DNA of 64,000 nt from Solitalea canadensis DSM 3403 (GTDB taxonomy: Bacteria > Bacteroidota > Bacteroidia > Sphingobacteriales > Sphingobacteriaceae): NCBI RefSeq assembly GCF_000242635.2, contig NC_017770.1:4724669-4788668 (forward strand), in the 5' to 3' direction. Each line of letters starts with the position of its first letter. Within the stretch, counting starts at the first letter, position 1. The notes beneath the pieces are model-generated. The model was not told the DNA's origin and made no database searches. It saw only the letters and a program-made list of their open reading frames with translations. This document shows positions 55,711-64,000 of the stretch, one piece after another. The position numbers were made by a program, and so were the translations under genes.

Positions 55711-57789
55711 ATGAGAGAGAACAATTCCGAACCGAAAAACTCACGGGATAAGATGCCAAAGAAAATTCTTCCTAAACCACCAAAGTTTAGCGGATTATGG
55801 ATTTACGGAACTATTCTGGCATTGATTATCGGCTTTAACCTGTTCTATTCAGGTTCTTCGCCTAAGCCTATCGATGAGAAAGGTTTTTTAAATGATGTGC
55901 TGAAATCACACGATGTAGACTATATCAATGTTTACAAAAGCAATGATACATATGAGTTCTATATATATATTAAGAAAGACAAATTGTCTACTGATAAATA
56001 TAAGGATGTAAATGGTAAAGGAACTTTTGGCTCTAATACCGGCCCTCAATATGTACTTACTGTTTATGATTACAAAGATCTGAAGAGCAAAATTGATGCG
56101 GTACAAAAAGATTGGTCAGAGGCAGATCAAATAAAAATCACTGATAAGAAGAAGGAAGAAAACTATTTACTGACATTCTTCTTGCAATGGATTTTACCGA
56201 TTGCCTTGGTGGCAATTTTCTGGATCTTCATTATGCGCCGTATGACTGGCGGTGGAGGTGGTCCGGGTGGACAGATCTTCAATATCGGAAAATCTAAAGC
56301 GACTTTATTTGATAAAGAATCACAAGTAAACATTACATTTAATGATGTAGCCGGATTAGAAGAGGCGAAACTGGAAGTTATGGAAGTCGTTGATTTCCTT
56401 AAATATCCTAAAAAATACACCAGTTTGGGTGGTAAAATTCCTAAAGGCGTACTTTTAGTAGGCCCTCCGGGAACCGGTAAAACGTTACTAGCTAAAGCAG
56501 TAGCAGGTGAAGCACAAGTGCCTTTCTTCTCACTTTCAGGTTCAGATTTTGTTGAAATGTTTGTGGGTGTGGGTGCATCTCGTGTTCGTGACTTGTTCCG
56601 TCAAGCTCGTGATAAAGCTCCTTGTATTATTTTTATTGACGAGATCGATGCGATTGGTCGTGCACGTGGTAAAAATCAAATAATGGGAGGAAATGATGAG
56701 CGTGAAAACACCTTAAATGCATTGCTGGTTGAAATGGATGGTTTCGCTACAGATTCAGGAGTTATCATTATGGCGGCTACTAACCGTCCGGATGTATTAG
56801 ATTCTGCTTTATTGCGTCCAGGACGTTTCGACAGACAAATCTCAATTGATAAACCGGATTTAAATGGTCGTGAAGAAATTTTCAGAGTTCACCTTAAACC
56901 ATTGAAGTTAGCTCCGGATGTTGATCCTAAGAAGCTTTCGGCTCAAACTCCAGGTTTTGCAGGTGCTGAGATCATGAACGTTTGTAATGAAGCGGCATTA
57001 ATTGCGGCCCGTAGAAATAAAAAGGAAATTGATTTAAAAGACTTCCAGGATGCTATTGATAGAGTTATTGGTGGCCTTGAGAAGAAAAATAAGATCATTT
57101 CACCTGAAGAGAAACGAATCGTTGCCTATCACGAAGCAGGCCACGCAATTGCTGGCTGGTTCCTTGAACACGCTGATCCGTTAGTAAAGGTTTCTATCGT
57201 TCCTCGTGGTGTTGCTGCCTTAGGTTATGCACAGTATCTGCCAAAAGAGCAGTATTTATATACTACAGAGCAGTTGACCGATGGTATGTGTATGACAATG
57301 GGTGGACGTGTTGCAGAAGATATCATCTTTGGTAAAATTTCTACCGGTGCACAAAATGACCTTGAGCGCATTACCAAACTTGCTTATGCAATGGTTACCA
57401 TTTACGGTATGAATGAAAAAGTTGGTAATGTTTCGTTTAATGATCAGCAAAATGAGTATGGTTTCAGTAAGCCTTACTCTGAAAAAACTTCAGAACTGAT
57501 TGACCATGAGGTGCGTGATTTGATCAACAATATTTATGCGCGCACTAAAGATCTGTTAACTGAGAAACGCTCAGGATTAGAAGCATTAGCTCAAAAACTA
57601 TTGGAAAAAGAAATTTTATTCCAGTCTGACTTGGAGGAAATTTTAGGTAAACGTCCTTTTGATACCCGAACTACTTATGATGAATTTGTAAATGGTACTC
57701 AAAACGGAGCAGAGCATCCTTTAGCAGAAGGTAATCAAAGCTTACCAATTGAGGTTACAAATACTGAAAGCTCTGAAGAAAAAGCTTAA
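55711..57789 (+). CDS. ftsH: ATP-dependent zinc metalloprotease FtsH
   Basis: A 692-residue membrane protease. Two membrane helices (about 28-46 and 155-174) flank a periplasmic domain. The AAA+ module has Walker [18 protein letters not shown], pore loop [15 protein letters not shown], Walker [18 protein letters not shown] and the second region [20 protein letters not shown]. The protease site is [13 protein letters not shown] (HExxH). The Gly-rich linker [14 protein letters not shown] is usual. A terminator follows. Confidence 0.98.
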   Translation: MRENNSEPKNSRDKMPKKILPKPPKFSGLWIYGTILALIIGFNLFYSGSSPKPIDEKGFLNDVLKSHDVDYINVYKSNDTYEFYIYIKKDKLSTDKYKDVNGKGTFGSNTGPQYVLTVYDYKDLKSKIDAVQKDWSEADQIKITDKKKEENYLLTFFLQWILPIALVAIFWIFIMRRMTGGGGGPGGQIFNIGKSKATLFDKESQVNITFNDVAGLEEAKLEVMEVVDFLKYPKKYTSLGGKIPKGVLLVGPPGTGKTLLAKAVAGEAQVPFFSLSGSDFVEMFVGVGASRVRDLFRQARDKAPCIIFIDEIDAIGRARGKNQIMGGNDERENTLNALLVEMDGFATDSGVIIMAATNRPDVLDSALLRPGRFDRQISIDKPDLNGREEIFRVHLKPLKLAPDVDPKKLSAQTPGFAGAEIMNVCNEAALIAARRNKKEIDLKDFQDAIDRVIGGLEKKNKIISPEEKRIVAYHEAGHAIAGWFLEHADPLVKVSIVPRGVAALGYAQYLPKEQYLYTTEQLTDGMCMTMGGRVAEDIIFGKISTGAQNDLERITKLAYAMVTIYGMNEKVGNVSFNDQQNEYGFSKPYSEKTSELIDHEVRDLINNIYARTKDLLTEKRSGLEALAQKLLEKEILFQSDLEEILGKRPFDTRTTYDEFVNGTQNGAEHPLAEGNQSLPIEVTNTESSEEKA

Positions 57790-57820
57790 CTATAGATGAT
57801 CTATAATTAATAAAATAAGG

Positions 57821-57853
57821 AAAACGTCTCAAACGCTATGTTTGGGACGTTTT
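57821..57853 (+). terminator. Terminator of ftsH
   Basis: AAAACGTCTCAAAC and GTTTGGGACGTTTT pair over 14 bases, with one U-G wobble and a 5-base loop, followed by T. Its right arm touches the -33 element of the next gene. Confidence 0.85.
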
Positions 57854-57885
57854 TTGTTTGTAAAGTTCATAAATTATTATTTTTG
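57852..57885 (+). promoter_or_regulatory. Promoter of the LUD-domain gene, abutting its start codon
   Basis: TTTTG at 57852-57856, a 21-base spacer, then TATTTTTG at 57878-57885, an exact -7 match. The ATG follows four bases later, so the transcript would have almost no leader. Confidence 0.5.
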
Positions 57886-57889
57886 CAAA

Positions 57890-58570
57890 ATGAATAAAAA
57901 ACCGATCACCACTCCTCGTGAAAGGATGCTAAAAAATATCCGTAAAGCATTGTTGGAAAAACGCGATAATCCTTATCCTAATTATGAAGATTCGCCAGTT
58001 TATCCTCCCAATCATGAACTATTGGAAATTATTTTTGCAGAGGAATTGAATAAAATATCGGGTCATTTTTTGTTTTGTGAAGATGAAATTCAATTTATTG
58101 AAAATATACTTAATCTTGCTGAGGAGAAAGATTGGTTAAAGATTATCTGTTGGGATACCAAACTTCAGCAATTACTGAAAAAATACGATTACCCATATAT
58201 AGGAGATGATTCAGGTTTTGTTGACGCAGAAGTGGGTATAACAACCTGTGAAGCATTAATTGCTCGTAATGGAAGCGTTTTGGTTTCGAGTGCTCAGCAA
58301 AGCGGACGACGATTAAGTGTTTATCCGCACACACATATTGTATTAGCTTATGCATCACAATTGGTAATGGACCTGAAAGATGCTTTCGCCTTATTAAAAG
58401 AAAAATATGAGGAGCATCTTCCAAGCAACATTACGGTGATTACAGGCCCCAGTCGAACGGCAGATATCGAAAAAACATTGGTGTTGGGTGCTCACGGTCC
58501 CAAAGAGTTTTATGTTTTTCTGATTGACGATTCAACGATGCCTACTGAGGATCTTGACAAAAAAGAATAA
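57890..58570 (+). CDS. LutC/YkgG-type LUD-domain protein
   Basis: A 226-residue protein of the LUD family, members of which serve in lactate oxidation with LutA and LutB. The family fold is shown by GITTCEALIARNGSVLVSS, GRRLSVYPHTHIVLAYASQ and ITGPSRTADIEKTLVLGAHGPKEFYVFLID. No lutA or lutB lies nearby, and this stand-alone copy next to ftsH may have another role. The frame is open upstream to 57842 but that part overlaps the terminator and promoter. Confidence 0.85.
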   Translation: MNKKPITTPRERMLKNIRKALLEKRDNPYPNYEDSPVYPPNHELLEIIFAEELNKISGHFLFCEDEIQFIENILNLAEEKDWLKIICWDTKLQQLLKKYDYPYIGDDSGFVDAEVGITTCEALIARNGSVLVSSAQQSGRRLSVYPHTHIVLAYASQLVMDLKDAFALLKEKYEEHLPSNITVITGPSRTADIEKTLVLGAHGPKEFYVFLIDDSTMPTEDLDKKE

Positions 58571-58629
58571 ACTGATAACGAGAATCACTGAAATGAGTGT
58601 GCATTAATTTTTTTGATGGGATATCTTTC

Positions 58630-58995
58630 TCATCTTGGAAAAAATGCATCTTCAATATGATGTACCTGATAGCTTTTTCCATCGGTTGAAAAAGTGATGG
58701 AAACTATATCAAATCGGCACTCTCCGGTGTGCGCGCTTCGATAGATAAATTCGTCGGCCGCCAATCCAAACAATTTCTCTTTCCGGCTTGTTACAAATTC
58801 TTCAGGGAATCCAAAGAAATTTCCGGTTCTCGTTTTAACTTCAATAAAAATAAGTTCGTTGTTTTTTTGTGCGATAAGATCAACTTCTGAATGCTGGTAT
58901 CGCCAGTTGCGTTCAATAATCGCATAGCCGTTTTTTACAAGATGATCGAATGCAATTTGTTCACCTGCTTTTCCAAGGTCGTTATGTGTTGCCAT
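58630..58995 (-). CDS. YraN-family protein (UPF0102), predicted endonuclease
   Basis: A 121-residue protein of the restriction endonuclease-like fold. LGKAGEQIAFDHLVKNGYAI, RNWRYQHSEVDLIAQKNNEL and IFIEVKTRTGNFFG show the E, D and ExK residues of a PD-(D/E)xK nuclease. Its cellular role is unsettled. It is divergent from lipB, with 111 bases between them. Confidence 0.92.
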   Translation of the reverse strand: MATHNDLGKAGEQIAFDHLVKNGYAIIERNWRYQHSEVDLIAQKNNELIFIEVKTRTGNFFGFPEEFVTSRKEKLFGLAADEFIYRSAHTGECRFDIVSITFSTDGKSYQVHHIEDAFFPR

Positions 58996-59106
58996 AGAGA
59001 GATGTAATTAGACGGTGGCAAGTTATAAGATTTAGTTAATTTTGGCAAAATTGTCGGATTTGCACTGATGCTAATGTGTAAATCTGGTTTTAATAAAGTA
59101 TGAAGT

Positions 59107-59853
59107 ATGCAAGCGGATAACATAAATCAGGTTTCTTCGGATGAAGCAGGAATAAAAAAAGTTCAATTTTTAGATTGGGGACTTATTGATTATAAGGAGG
59201 CTTGGGATAAGCAGGAAGCATTATTTGATGAAACCGTTCGCATCAAAACGTTAAATAGAGATAATAAGGACGGAATACAACAACCGACGAATGATTACCT
59301 TATTTTTTGCGAGCATCCGCATGTTTATACATTAGGAAAAAGCGGTAAGCCGGAGCATTTGTTGCTTGACGAACAAGGACTGGAAGATAAACACGCTACC
59401 TATTATAAGATAAATCGTGGTGGTGATATCACTTATCATGGTCCGGGACAAATTGTCGGTTATCCTATTTTGGATCTTGATCATTTCTTTACAGATATTC
59501 ATAAATACCTTCGTTTTCTGGAAGAGGCCATTATTTTAACGCTCAAGGAATACGGCATTACTGCTGGAAGAACAGAGGGACAAACAGGTGTATGGCTTGA
59601 TGGTGATGATCCATGGGCTGCACGTAAAATCTGTGCGATGGGAGTTCGTTGTAGCCGTTGGGTTACCATGCATGGTTTTGCTTTTAATGTAAATGCAGAT
59701 CTGAATTACTTCGGTAATATTGTGCCTTGTGGTATTCAGGATAAAGCGGTTACCTCCTTAAACAAAGAGTTGGGTCGCGATATAGATATCAATGAAACAA
59801 AAGAAATTTTGAAATCTAAGCTTTGTCAACTTTTTGAAATGAATCTTGTTTGA
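59107..59853 (+). CDS. lipB: Octanoyltransferase LipB
   Basis: A 248-residue enzyme that moves octanoyl from ACP to lipoate-dependent proteins. The family blocks are VYTLGKSGKPEHLL, INRGGDITYHGPGQIVGYPI, RKICAMGVRCSRWVTMHGFAFN with catalytic Lys, and NYFGNIVPCGIQDKAVTSL with catalytic Cys. The first 16 residues are extra compared with many homologues, and an initiation slightly inside the frame is possible. Confidence 0.95.
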   Translation: MQADNINQVSSDEAGIKKVQFLDWGLIDYKEAWDKQEALFDETVRIKTLNRDNKDGIQQPTNDYLIFCEHPHVYTLGKSGKPEHLLLDEQGLEDKHATYYKINRGGDITYHGPGQIVGYPILDLDHFFTDIHKYLRFLEEAIILTLKEYGITAGRTEGQTGVWLDGDDPWAARKICAMGVRCSRWVTMHGFAFNVNADLNYFGNIVPCGIQDKAVTSLNKELGRDIDINETKEILKSKLCQLFEMNLV

Positions 59854-59916
59854 TCAATCACTTCACGCAGCTAAGGCAAACCTATGCTTTGCGGTTTTGC
59901 GTGACAATATCTTACC

Positions 59917-60525
59917 ATGTCGAATCAACAACTTACTTATCTCGCTTTAGGCGATTCCTATACAATTGGTGAAGCAGTAGAAATCTCTGACCGTTATCCG
60001 GTTCAGCTGGTGGAACTCTTGAAAAAAGATGGAATCGATGTGGATCATCCCGAAATAATTGCCACAACTGGTTGGACAACAGACGAGCTGATGAAAGGCA
60101 TTGAAAAAGCAAAACTTAGTACCACATTTGATTTTGTAACACTGCTCATCGGCGTTAATAATCAATACCGTAAACGAAGTACAGAAGCATACCGAAGCAA
60201 TTTCAAAAGGTTGTTGCGGACTGCGAAACAGTTTGCAAAGGGCAATAAAAAACGTGTTTTTGTGCTTTCAATTCCTGATTGGGGAGTTACGCCTTATGGT
60301 AAAGACAACTTGGAAAAAATTACGCCTGAGATTAACAGATTTAATGCGGTAAACAAAGAAGAAAGTGAAGCATTCGGAGTGCATTATATTGATATTACCC
60401 AGACATCCTATGCTGCCCTAAATGATTTAAGTTTGATTGCAAGTGATGATCTCCATTTTTCGGGTAAACTGTATGCTCAATGGGCTGAAATGGCGTTGCC
60501 GGTGGTAAAAGAGGAACTGAAGTAA
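59917..60525 (+). CDS. SGNH/GDSL-family hydrolase
   Basis: A 202-residue esterase-type protein. Block I is TYLALGDSYTIGEAV with the nucleophile Ser in GDS, block III is TLLIGVNNQYRKRS (GxxN), and block V is SDDLHFSGKLYAQWAEM with catalytic Asp and His. It has no signal peptide, so it is cytoplasmic; the ester substrate is unknown. A strong terminator follows and separates it from the M61 peptidase gene. Confidence 0.9.
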   Translation: MSNQQLTYLALGDSYTIGEAVEISDRYPVQLVELLKKDGIDVDHPEIIATTGWTTDELMKGIEKAKLSTTFDFVTLLIGVNNQYRKRSTEAYRSNFKRLLRTAKQFAKGNKKRVFVLSIPDWGVTPYGKDNLEKITPEINRFNAVNKEESEAFGVHYIDITQTSYAALNDLSLIASDDLHFSGKLYAQWAEMALPVVKEELK

Positions 60526-60531
60526 TATAAG

Positions 60532-60565
60532 AAAAAACGCTCTGATTGTCATCAGAGCGTTTTTT
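60532..60565. terminator. Bidirectional terminator
   Basis: Fifteen-base perfect arms (AAAAAACGCTCTGAT and complement) with a 4-base loop between the convergent SGNH and M61 genes. Confidence 0.9.
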
Positions 60566-60568
60566 AGT

Positions 60569-62422
60569 TTAACTTTTCTTGAGTAATAGCTTTAAGTTAT
60601 TCTTTTCGTCGTCCGACGATTTAGTTGAAGGAATTAAATAGTTTTTGATGGTGGCTGTTCCAGAATAAATTTTACCGCTCAGCACCTTCTCTTGTCCATT
60701 CCGGTTCACTACAATTGAAATCTCGGGATACTCCGTATTCATATTGAAGAATTTATTCCAAACTTCATCGATATTATTCGAGTCAACCATCATATTGTTG
60801 ATCTTTACCAGTGTATCATTCTCTTGAATACCTAGTGCATTTTGTTCTACCTGAGAAAACAGGAAATTATTGTTTTCAAATTTTAACCCAACTCTTCCAG
60901 GATAATAAACCTGAATTTTAGTTTCTGGGGTATAGCTGTAACCTAATTTTGAAAAATAGTATTGATAAGGAAGGGGCTTGTTGCCAGTTATGTAATCATT
61001 AATAAAGGCAGATACATCCGGATGTGAATACGAAACGAGCTCTTTTAGAAGATCACCGTCTTTAAAAGGCTTATTAGGACCGTATTGTGTTGAAAGATAC
61101 TGTACAACAGTTTTTAAATCCTTTTGATTGTTGGTTTTTTCGCGGATGCATAGATCTAACATTAAAGCGATTAATGCACCACGATTATAAACTGATTGAT
61201 ACTTAGGGTTGTATTCTTTCGTTAGCACATTCTTGCTCATTTCGGTCATTGAGAAATCGCCAAACTCCTCCGCTTGATTTATTTTATCGCGCATATTCTT
61301 GAAGAATTCTTCTTCTGTGAGTAAGCCATTTTGCGCCTGTACCAGATTTGCAAAATATTCTGTTACTCCTTCATACAACCATAAGTGCTGAGACATTTTT
61401 GGATTAACAAAGTCGAAATTTTCAATTTCTTCGCTATGTAAATTTAACGGCGTTTGTATATGCAAAAACTCATGGCTTGAAACCTCATTGACCAATGATT
61501 TAAGTTGTTTCTCCAACTCCATCTCAGGTAAAAAGTACAACGAAGAATAGTTGTGTTCTAATGCACCGTAACCGCCTAACCCTTTTCCTGTTAACGCACT
61601 CTTTGGATCTTCAAAATAATAAAGGAACTGGTACGAGTCTACCGGGAACCCATTGAAAAATTTCTCCAGTGCAGCAGCCATTGGTTTAAGGTATTCAGCG
61701 ATCTGAGCACTCTTAACCTTGCCATTAGCCGAATAAACAGAAACGTTTATTTTACTTTTGCCTACATTAAACGATGTGGTGTCTGGGGTGGCATATATAA
61801 TCGGATTATCGGCCAAATAAACAAAGTCCTTGGCTTTGATGATATCAAGATTAGGACTTTTTCTGTCTACTTCTAAATGTGTTGATGCATATAACTGTTC
61901 AGGTTTGGTTATGGTAAGTTCAAATGGCAGCATTCTGTATCCTTCGAAATAACCAAAGAATGCAAAATTATTGATGACAAAATTCTTATCCGCTTCAATA
62001 TTAGAACCTCCTGGTTGGAAGATGAAATCAGGTCTTTTTTCATCCCAGGTATCATTCACTCGATATTGAACCTGAGCAAGTTCTTTTGAATTACTGATTT
62101 CGTATTGATTTTCATTGACCTTAGCGATTTTTAGTTTTTTACCATTTTTATCGATGGCTGTAAAACCTTCAATGAATCTGCCGTAATTTTTCTCACTATA
62201 AGAACCCGGTATCACTTTCGGGAATGAAAATACGATTTGGTTTTCAGCAATAGGAGGAGTTGTCAGGTTGATCTGTACCTGATCATTTTTAACGGTTTTT
62301 AGATCGACATGGTAAACGTATTTACTTTGTGCCGACAAACTAAAAGGGATCGCAATTAAAGCGAAAGTGGTTTTTAGAATGGCTTTCATGGAATAAGGAT
62401 TTTTCATAGTTGAATGTTTCAA
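60569..62422 (-). CDS. M61-family (glycyl aminopeptidase-like) metallopeptidase
   Basis: A 617-residue secreted peptidase. A signal peptide (ends SLSAQ) follows one of three clustered ATG codons (62422, 62407, 62389); the choice is unclear. The M61 N-terminal beta domain leads to the zinc site SSHEFLHIQTPLNLHSEE (HExxH) and WLYEGVTEYFANLV with the third ligand Glu. A PDZ domain lies at about 505-590 (VGLKFENNNFLFSQVEQNAL, ENDTLVKINNMMVDS). Periplasmic or outer-membrane role in peptide breakdown is likely. Confidence 0.93.
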   Translation of the reverse strand: MKHSTMKNPYSMKAILKTTFALIAIPFSLSAQSKYVYHVDLKTVKNDQVQINLTTPPIAENQIVFSFPKVIPGSYSEKNYGRFIEGFTAIDKNGKKLKIAKVNENQYEISNSKELAQVQYRVNDTWDEKRPDFIFQPGGSNIEADKNFVINNFAFFGYFEGYRMLPFELTITKPEQLYASTHLEVDRKSPNLDIIKAKDFVYLADNPIIYATPDTTSFNVGKSKINVSVYSANGKVKSAQIAEYLKPMAAALEKFFNGFPVDSYQFLYYFEDPKSALTGKGLGGYGALEHNYSSLYFLPEMELEKQLKSLVNEVSSHEFLHIQTPLNLHSEEIENFDFVNPKMSQHLWLYEGVTEYFANLVQAQNGLLTEEEFFKNMRDKINQAEEFGDFSMTEMSKNVLTKEYNPKYQSVYNRGALIALMLDLCIREKTNNQKDLKTVVQYLSTQYGPNKPFKDGDLLKELVSYSHPDVSAFINDYITGNKPLPYQYYFSKLGYSYTPETKIQVYYPGRVGLKFENNNFLFSQVEQNALGIQENDTLVKINNMMVDSNNIDEVWNKFFNMNTEYPEISIVVNRNGQEKVLSGKIYSGTATIKNYLIPSTKSSDDEKNNLKLLLKKS

Positions 62423-62514
62423 CTTGCGTGAACTAAATTTGCTACAAGTATATAAATAGTTGTTGAAATAATATTTTTAAGTTTAAACCCAGAAATCTGC
62501 GTAATGAAAACATC

Positions 62515-63228
62515 ATGAGTAAAACATTTCATAATTATCCGGTTGAACAGTCGATGAAACTTGCGGTAGATGCAGTTGTTTTTGGTTATACGAAAGAAAC
62601 TGGGCTCTCTGTACTCTTAATAAAAAGAAAGATTGCCCCATTCGCACATCAATGGGCTATTCCCGGAGGTTTTGTACATAATAATGAGAGTTTGGAGGAT
62701 GGAGTGGTAAGAGAGTTACAGGAAGAAACGGGTTTAACAGTTAATTATCTTGAACAGTTATATACGTTTGGCAATCCGGACCGTGATCCTCGCTACCGTG
62801 TTGTTTCAGTTGCTTACTATGCATTGGTAAAACCTGATTCTTTTGTTACCTCTGCAGGCAGTGATGCGGAAGATGTTTCATGGTTTGCTGTGAATCAGCT
62901 GCCATCATTGGCTTTTGATCACGTTGATATTATTAACTCCGCGATCCAACGACTACGTGGGAAGATAACTTACGAACCTATTGGTTTTGAGTTGCTGGAT
63001 GCGAAATTCCCTTTTTCAGACCTTGAACACCTTTATGTAAATCTTCTTGGAAGAGAAATAGACAGAAGGAATTTTAAAAGGAAAATAAAACAGTTGGATC
63101 TTTTGATTGAACTTGATGAAACCGCGCCGATGAGCTCAGCAGGGCGTCCGGGCAAATTGTATTCCTTTAATAAAGAGAAGTACTTTAGTTTGAAAAACCG
63201 AGGCTTTCTTTTTGATATGTCCTTTTAG
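62515..63228 (+). CDS. nrtR: NrtR-type transcriptional regulator (Nudix plus winged helix)
   Basis: A 237-residue regulator. The N-terminal Nudix domain (about 15-145) has WAIPGGFVHNNESLEDGVVR and ELQEETGL; the sequence keeps much of the Nudix box, but in this family the domain mainly senses ADP-ribose or related molecules. The C-terminal part (about 155-237) is a winged helix with FPFSDLEHLYVNLLGREIDR, NFKRKIKQ and AGRPGKLYSFN. NrtR proteins control NAD synthesis, and the next gene is nadM-nudix. Related proteins in Bacteroides control arabinose use, but that is not suggested by this context. Confidence 0.9.
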   Translation: MSKTFHNYPVEQSMKLAVDAVVFGYTKETGLSVLLIKRKIAPFAHQWAIPGGFVHNNESLEDGVVRELQEETGLTVNYLEQLYTFGNPDRDPRYRVVSVAYYALVKPDSFVTSAGSDAEDVSWFAVNQLPSLAFDHVDIINSAIQRLRGKITYEPIGFELLDAKFPFSDLEHLYVNLLGREIDRRNFKRKIKQLDLLIELDETAPMSSAGRPGKLYSFNKEKYFSLKNRGFLFDMSF

Positions 63229-63269
63229 ATTCAATTATTTTTATTGATAATCAATGATTTAGTGTGATG

Positions 63270-63304
63270 AATTTAATTTGCGTCAAATTAACGCAAATTA
63301 AATT
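63270..63304. promoter_or_regulatory. Inverted repeat over the nadM promoter (candidate NrtR operator 1)
   Basis: AATTTAATTTGCGT (63270-63283) is exactly complementary to 63291-63304, with a 7-base centre. The core ATTTGCGT...ACGCAAAT recurs with one mismatch at 63331-63353. The repeat covers both -33 and -7 elements. Confidence 0.65.
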
Positions 63305-63306
63305 TG
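63277..63306 (+). promoter_or_regulatory. nadM promoter
   Basis: TTTG at 63277-63280, 18 bases, then TAAATTTG at 63299-63306, an exact -7 match. The leader is about 45-50 bases. Both elements lie within or at the edge of operator 1. Confidence 0.5.
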
Positions 63307-63330
63307 CTCCTTGTTTTTTATTTGTTTTAA

Positions 63331-63353
63331 TTTGTGTCATTAAGACGCAAATA
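63331..63353. promoter_or_regulatory. Second inverted repeat before nadM (candidate NrtR operator 2)
   Basis: ATTTGTGTC (63331-63339) and GACGCAAAT (63345-63353) are complementary at eight of nine positions around 5 bases. It has the same total length as the 23-base core of operator 1 and lies in the leader, four bases before the start codon. Confidence 0.55.
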
Positions 63354-63357
63354 GATA

Positions 63358-64000
63358 TGAAAACCACAGGAGTAATCATTGCACGCTTTCAGACCCCACA
63401 TTTACATGAAGGACATCATAAGATCATACGTCACGTTCGTGAGCGCCATAACAAAATCGTTATCCTCTTAGGCGTGGCTCCTACAAAATTAAGCAGAAAG
63501 AATCCGCTTGATTTTTATACTCGCGAACGTATGGTAAAAATGGCGTACGCAGATCTTACCATCCTGCCATTACCTGATATGAAGTATGATGAGGTTTGGT
63601 CGGCCAATCTGGACACACTTTTACAGGCCTCTTTCCCAAATGAGAAATTCGTTTTATATGGAAGTCGTAATAGCTTCATTCCCTACTATTCGGGTCGGTT
63701 TGAGACAGAAGAAATTCCAGAAGAAGGAAATCATAACAGTACAGATCTACGCGAACAGATCAGTGATAGAGTTAAAGGAAGTGAAGATTTCAGACATGGA
63801 ATTATTTATGCAGCTTATAATCAATATTCAAAAGTGTATCCAACGGTTGATATTGCTGTTTTTAGAAATAACAAAACGGAATTGTTATTAGCTAAACGTG
63901 ACAGAGAGGGAAAATGGAGATTCCCCGGTGGTTTTGTTGATCCAAGTGATGATAATTATGAAGCAGCAGCCAAAAGGGAATTGACAGAAGAATGTGGCGA
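63358..64000 (+). CDS. nadM: Bifunctional NadM adenylyltransferase / Nudix hydrolase (3' partial)
   Basis: At least 214 residues, running off the right edge. Residues about 1-170 are the NMN adenylyltransferase domain: TGVIIARFQTPHLHEGHHKI has the nucleotide-binding HxGH form, then VILLGVAPTKLSRKNPLDFY and the later NSTDLREQI (ISTSTxxR-type site). From about 185 a Nudix domain begins (VDIAVFRNNKTELLLAKRD, WRFPGGFVDP), with the start of the Nudix box RELTEECG at the edge. Such fusions make NAD or recycle its breakdown products. It follows nrtR by 129 bases, which hold two inverted repeats. Confidence 0.93.

Noticed and set aside
63586-63891. Open frame of about 100 codons on the plus strand near the right edge
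   Set aside because: It is out of frame within nadM-nudix, whose own frame is open from 63358 to the edge and matches its family throughout.
1-64000. tRNA, rRNA, CRISPR array, phage genes or riboswitches
   Set aside because: I looked in the intergenic gaps on both strands and saw no cloverleaf-like sequence, no regular spaced repeats, and no long conserved leader.

Overview
The window is a stretch of chromosome from a member of the Bacteroidota, most likely the order Sphingobacteriales (Pedobacter/Solitalea-like). The evidence is low G+C DNA, PorX of the type IX secretion pathway, the fused LpxC/FabZ, a NadM-Nudix fusion preceded by NrtR, and many copies of the Bacteroidetes -7 promoter element TAnnTTTG upstream of genes. 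No rRNA, tRNA, CRISPR array or prophage was seen. Species is not claimed.

Layout. 1-4.3 kb: end of a membrane acyltransferase-like gene, a CarboxypepD_reg-type surface protein, a GHL10 glycoside hydrolase and a membrane-anchored coiled-coil protein. 4.3-9.4 kb: a large NtrY-like sensor kinase gene split by an intact IS256-family element with an 8-bp target duplication. 9.6-14.7 kb: secG, an acidic TPR-like protein, lptE, a sigma-54 activator and miaB. 14.9-20.9 kb: an AsmA-like protein, ilvE, tryptophan 2,3-dioxygenase, a ClC channel and efp. 21.3-24.2 kb: a small accessory block (YafY/WYL regulator, VOC protein, shortened YdeI-like protein, DinB-like protein, lipoprotein). 24.2-28.3 kb: an ABC ATPase and the lipid A genes lpxA, lpxC/fabZ and lpxD. 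28.5-33.1 kb: HD hydrolase, porX, MBL-fold hydrolase and an AraC regulator. 33.2-35.4 kb: remains of a surface polysaccharide locus, in which a truncated flippase is joined to a GT2 glycosyltransferase that has lost its start. 35.7-46.7 kb: DUF2911 protein, M20 hydrolase, SPOR protein, secA, an EEP-family protein and polA. 46.9-49.6 kb: hutH, a yefM-yoeB toxin-antitoxin pair and gmhA. 49.7-60.5 kb: sugar dehydrogenase, pfkA, dsbD, birA, rsfS, ftsH, a LUD protein, yraN, lipB and an SGNH hydrolase. 60.6-64 kb: M61 peptidase, nrtR and the start of nadM-nudix.

Most of the window is core housekeeping. The notable material is regulatory or genome-decay in nature: (i) the IS-split kinase, whose reading frame is restored exactly (1238 codons) by removing the element and one duplication; (ii) the flippase/glycosyltransferase deletion junction; (iii) a 46-bp palindrome that can act as hutH terminator and contains two TGTACA cores 12 bp apart over the yefM promoter; (iv) two related 23-bp inverted repeats around the nadM promoter, likely NrtR operators; (v) a TGACA-N6-TGTCA repeat at the -33 position of the VOC promoter next to a WYL regulator; (vi) several families of structured intergenic repeats. 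No wholly new multigene system could be supported.
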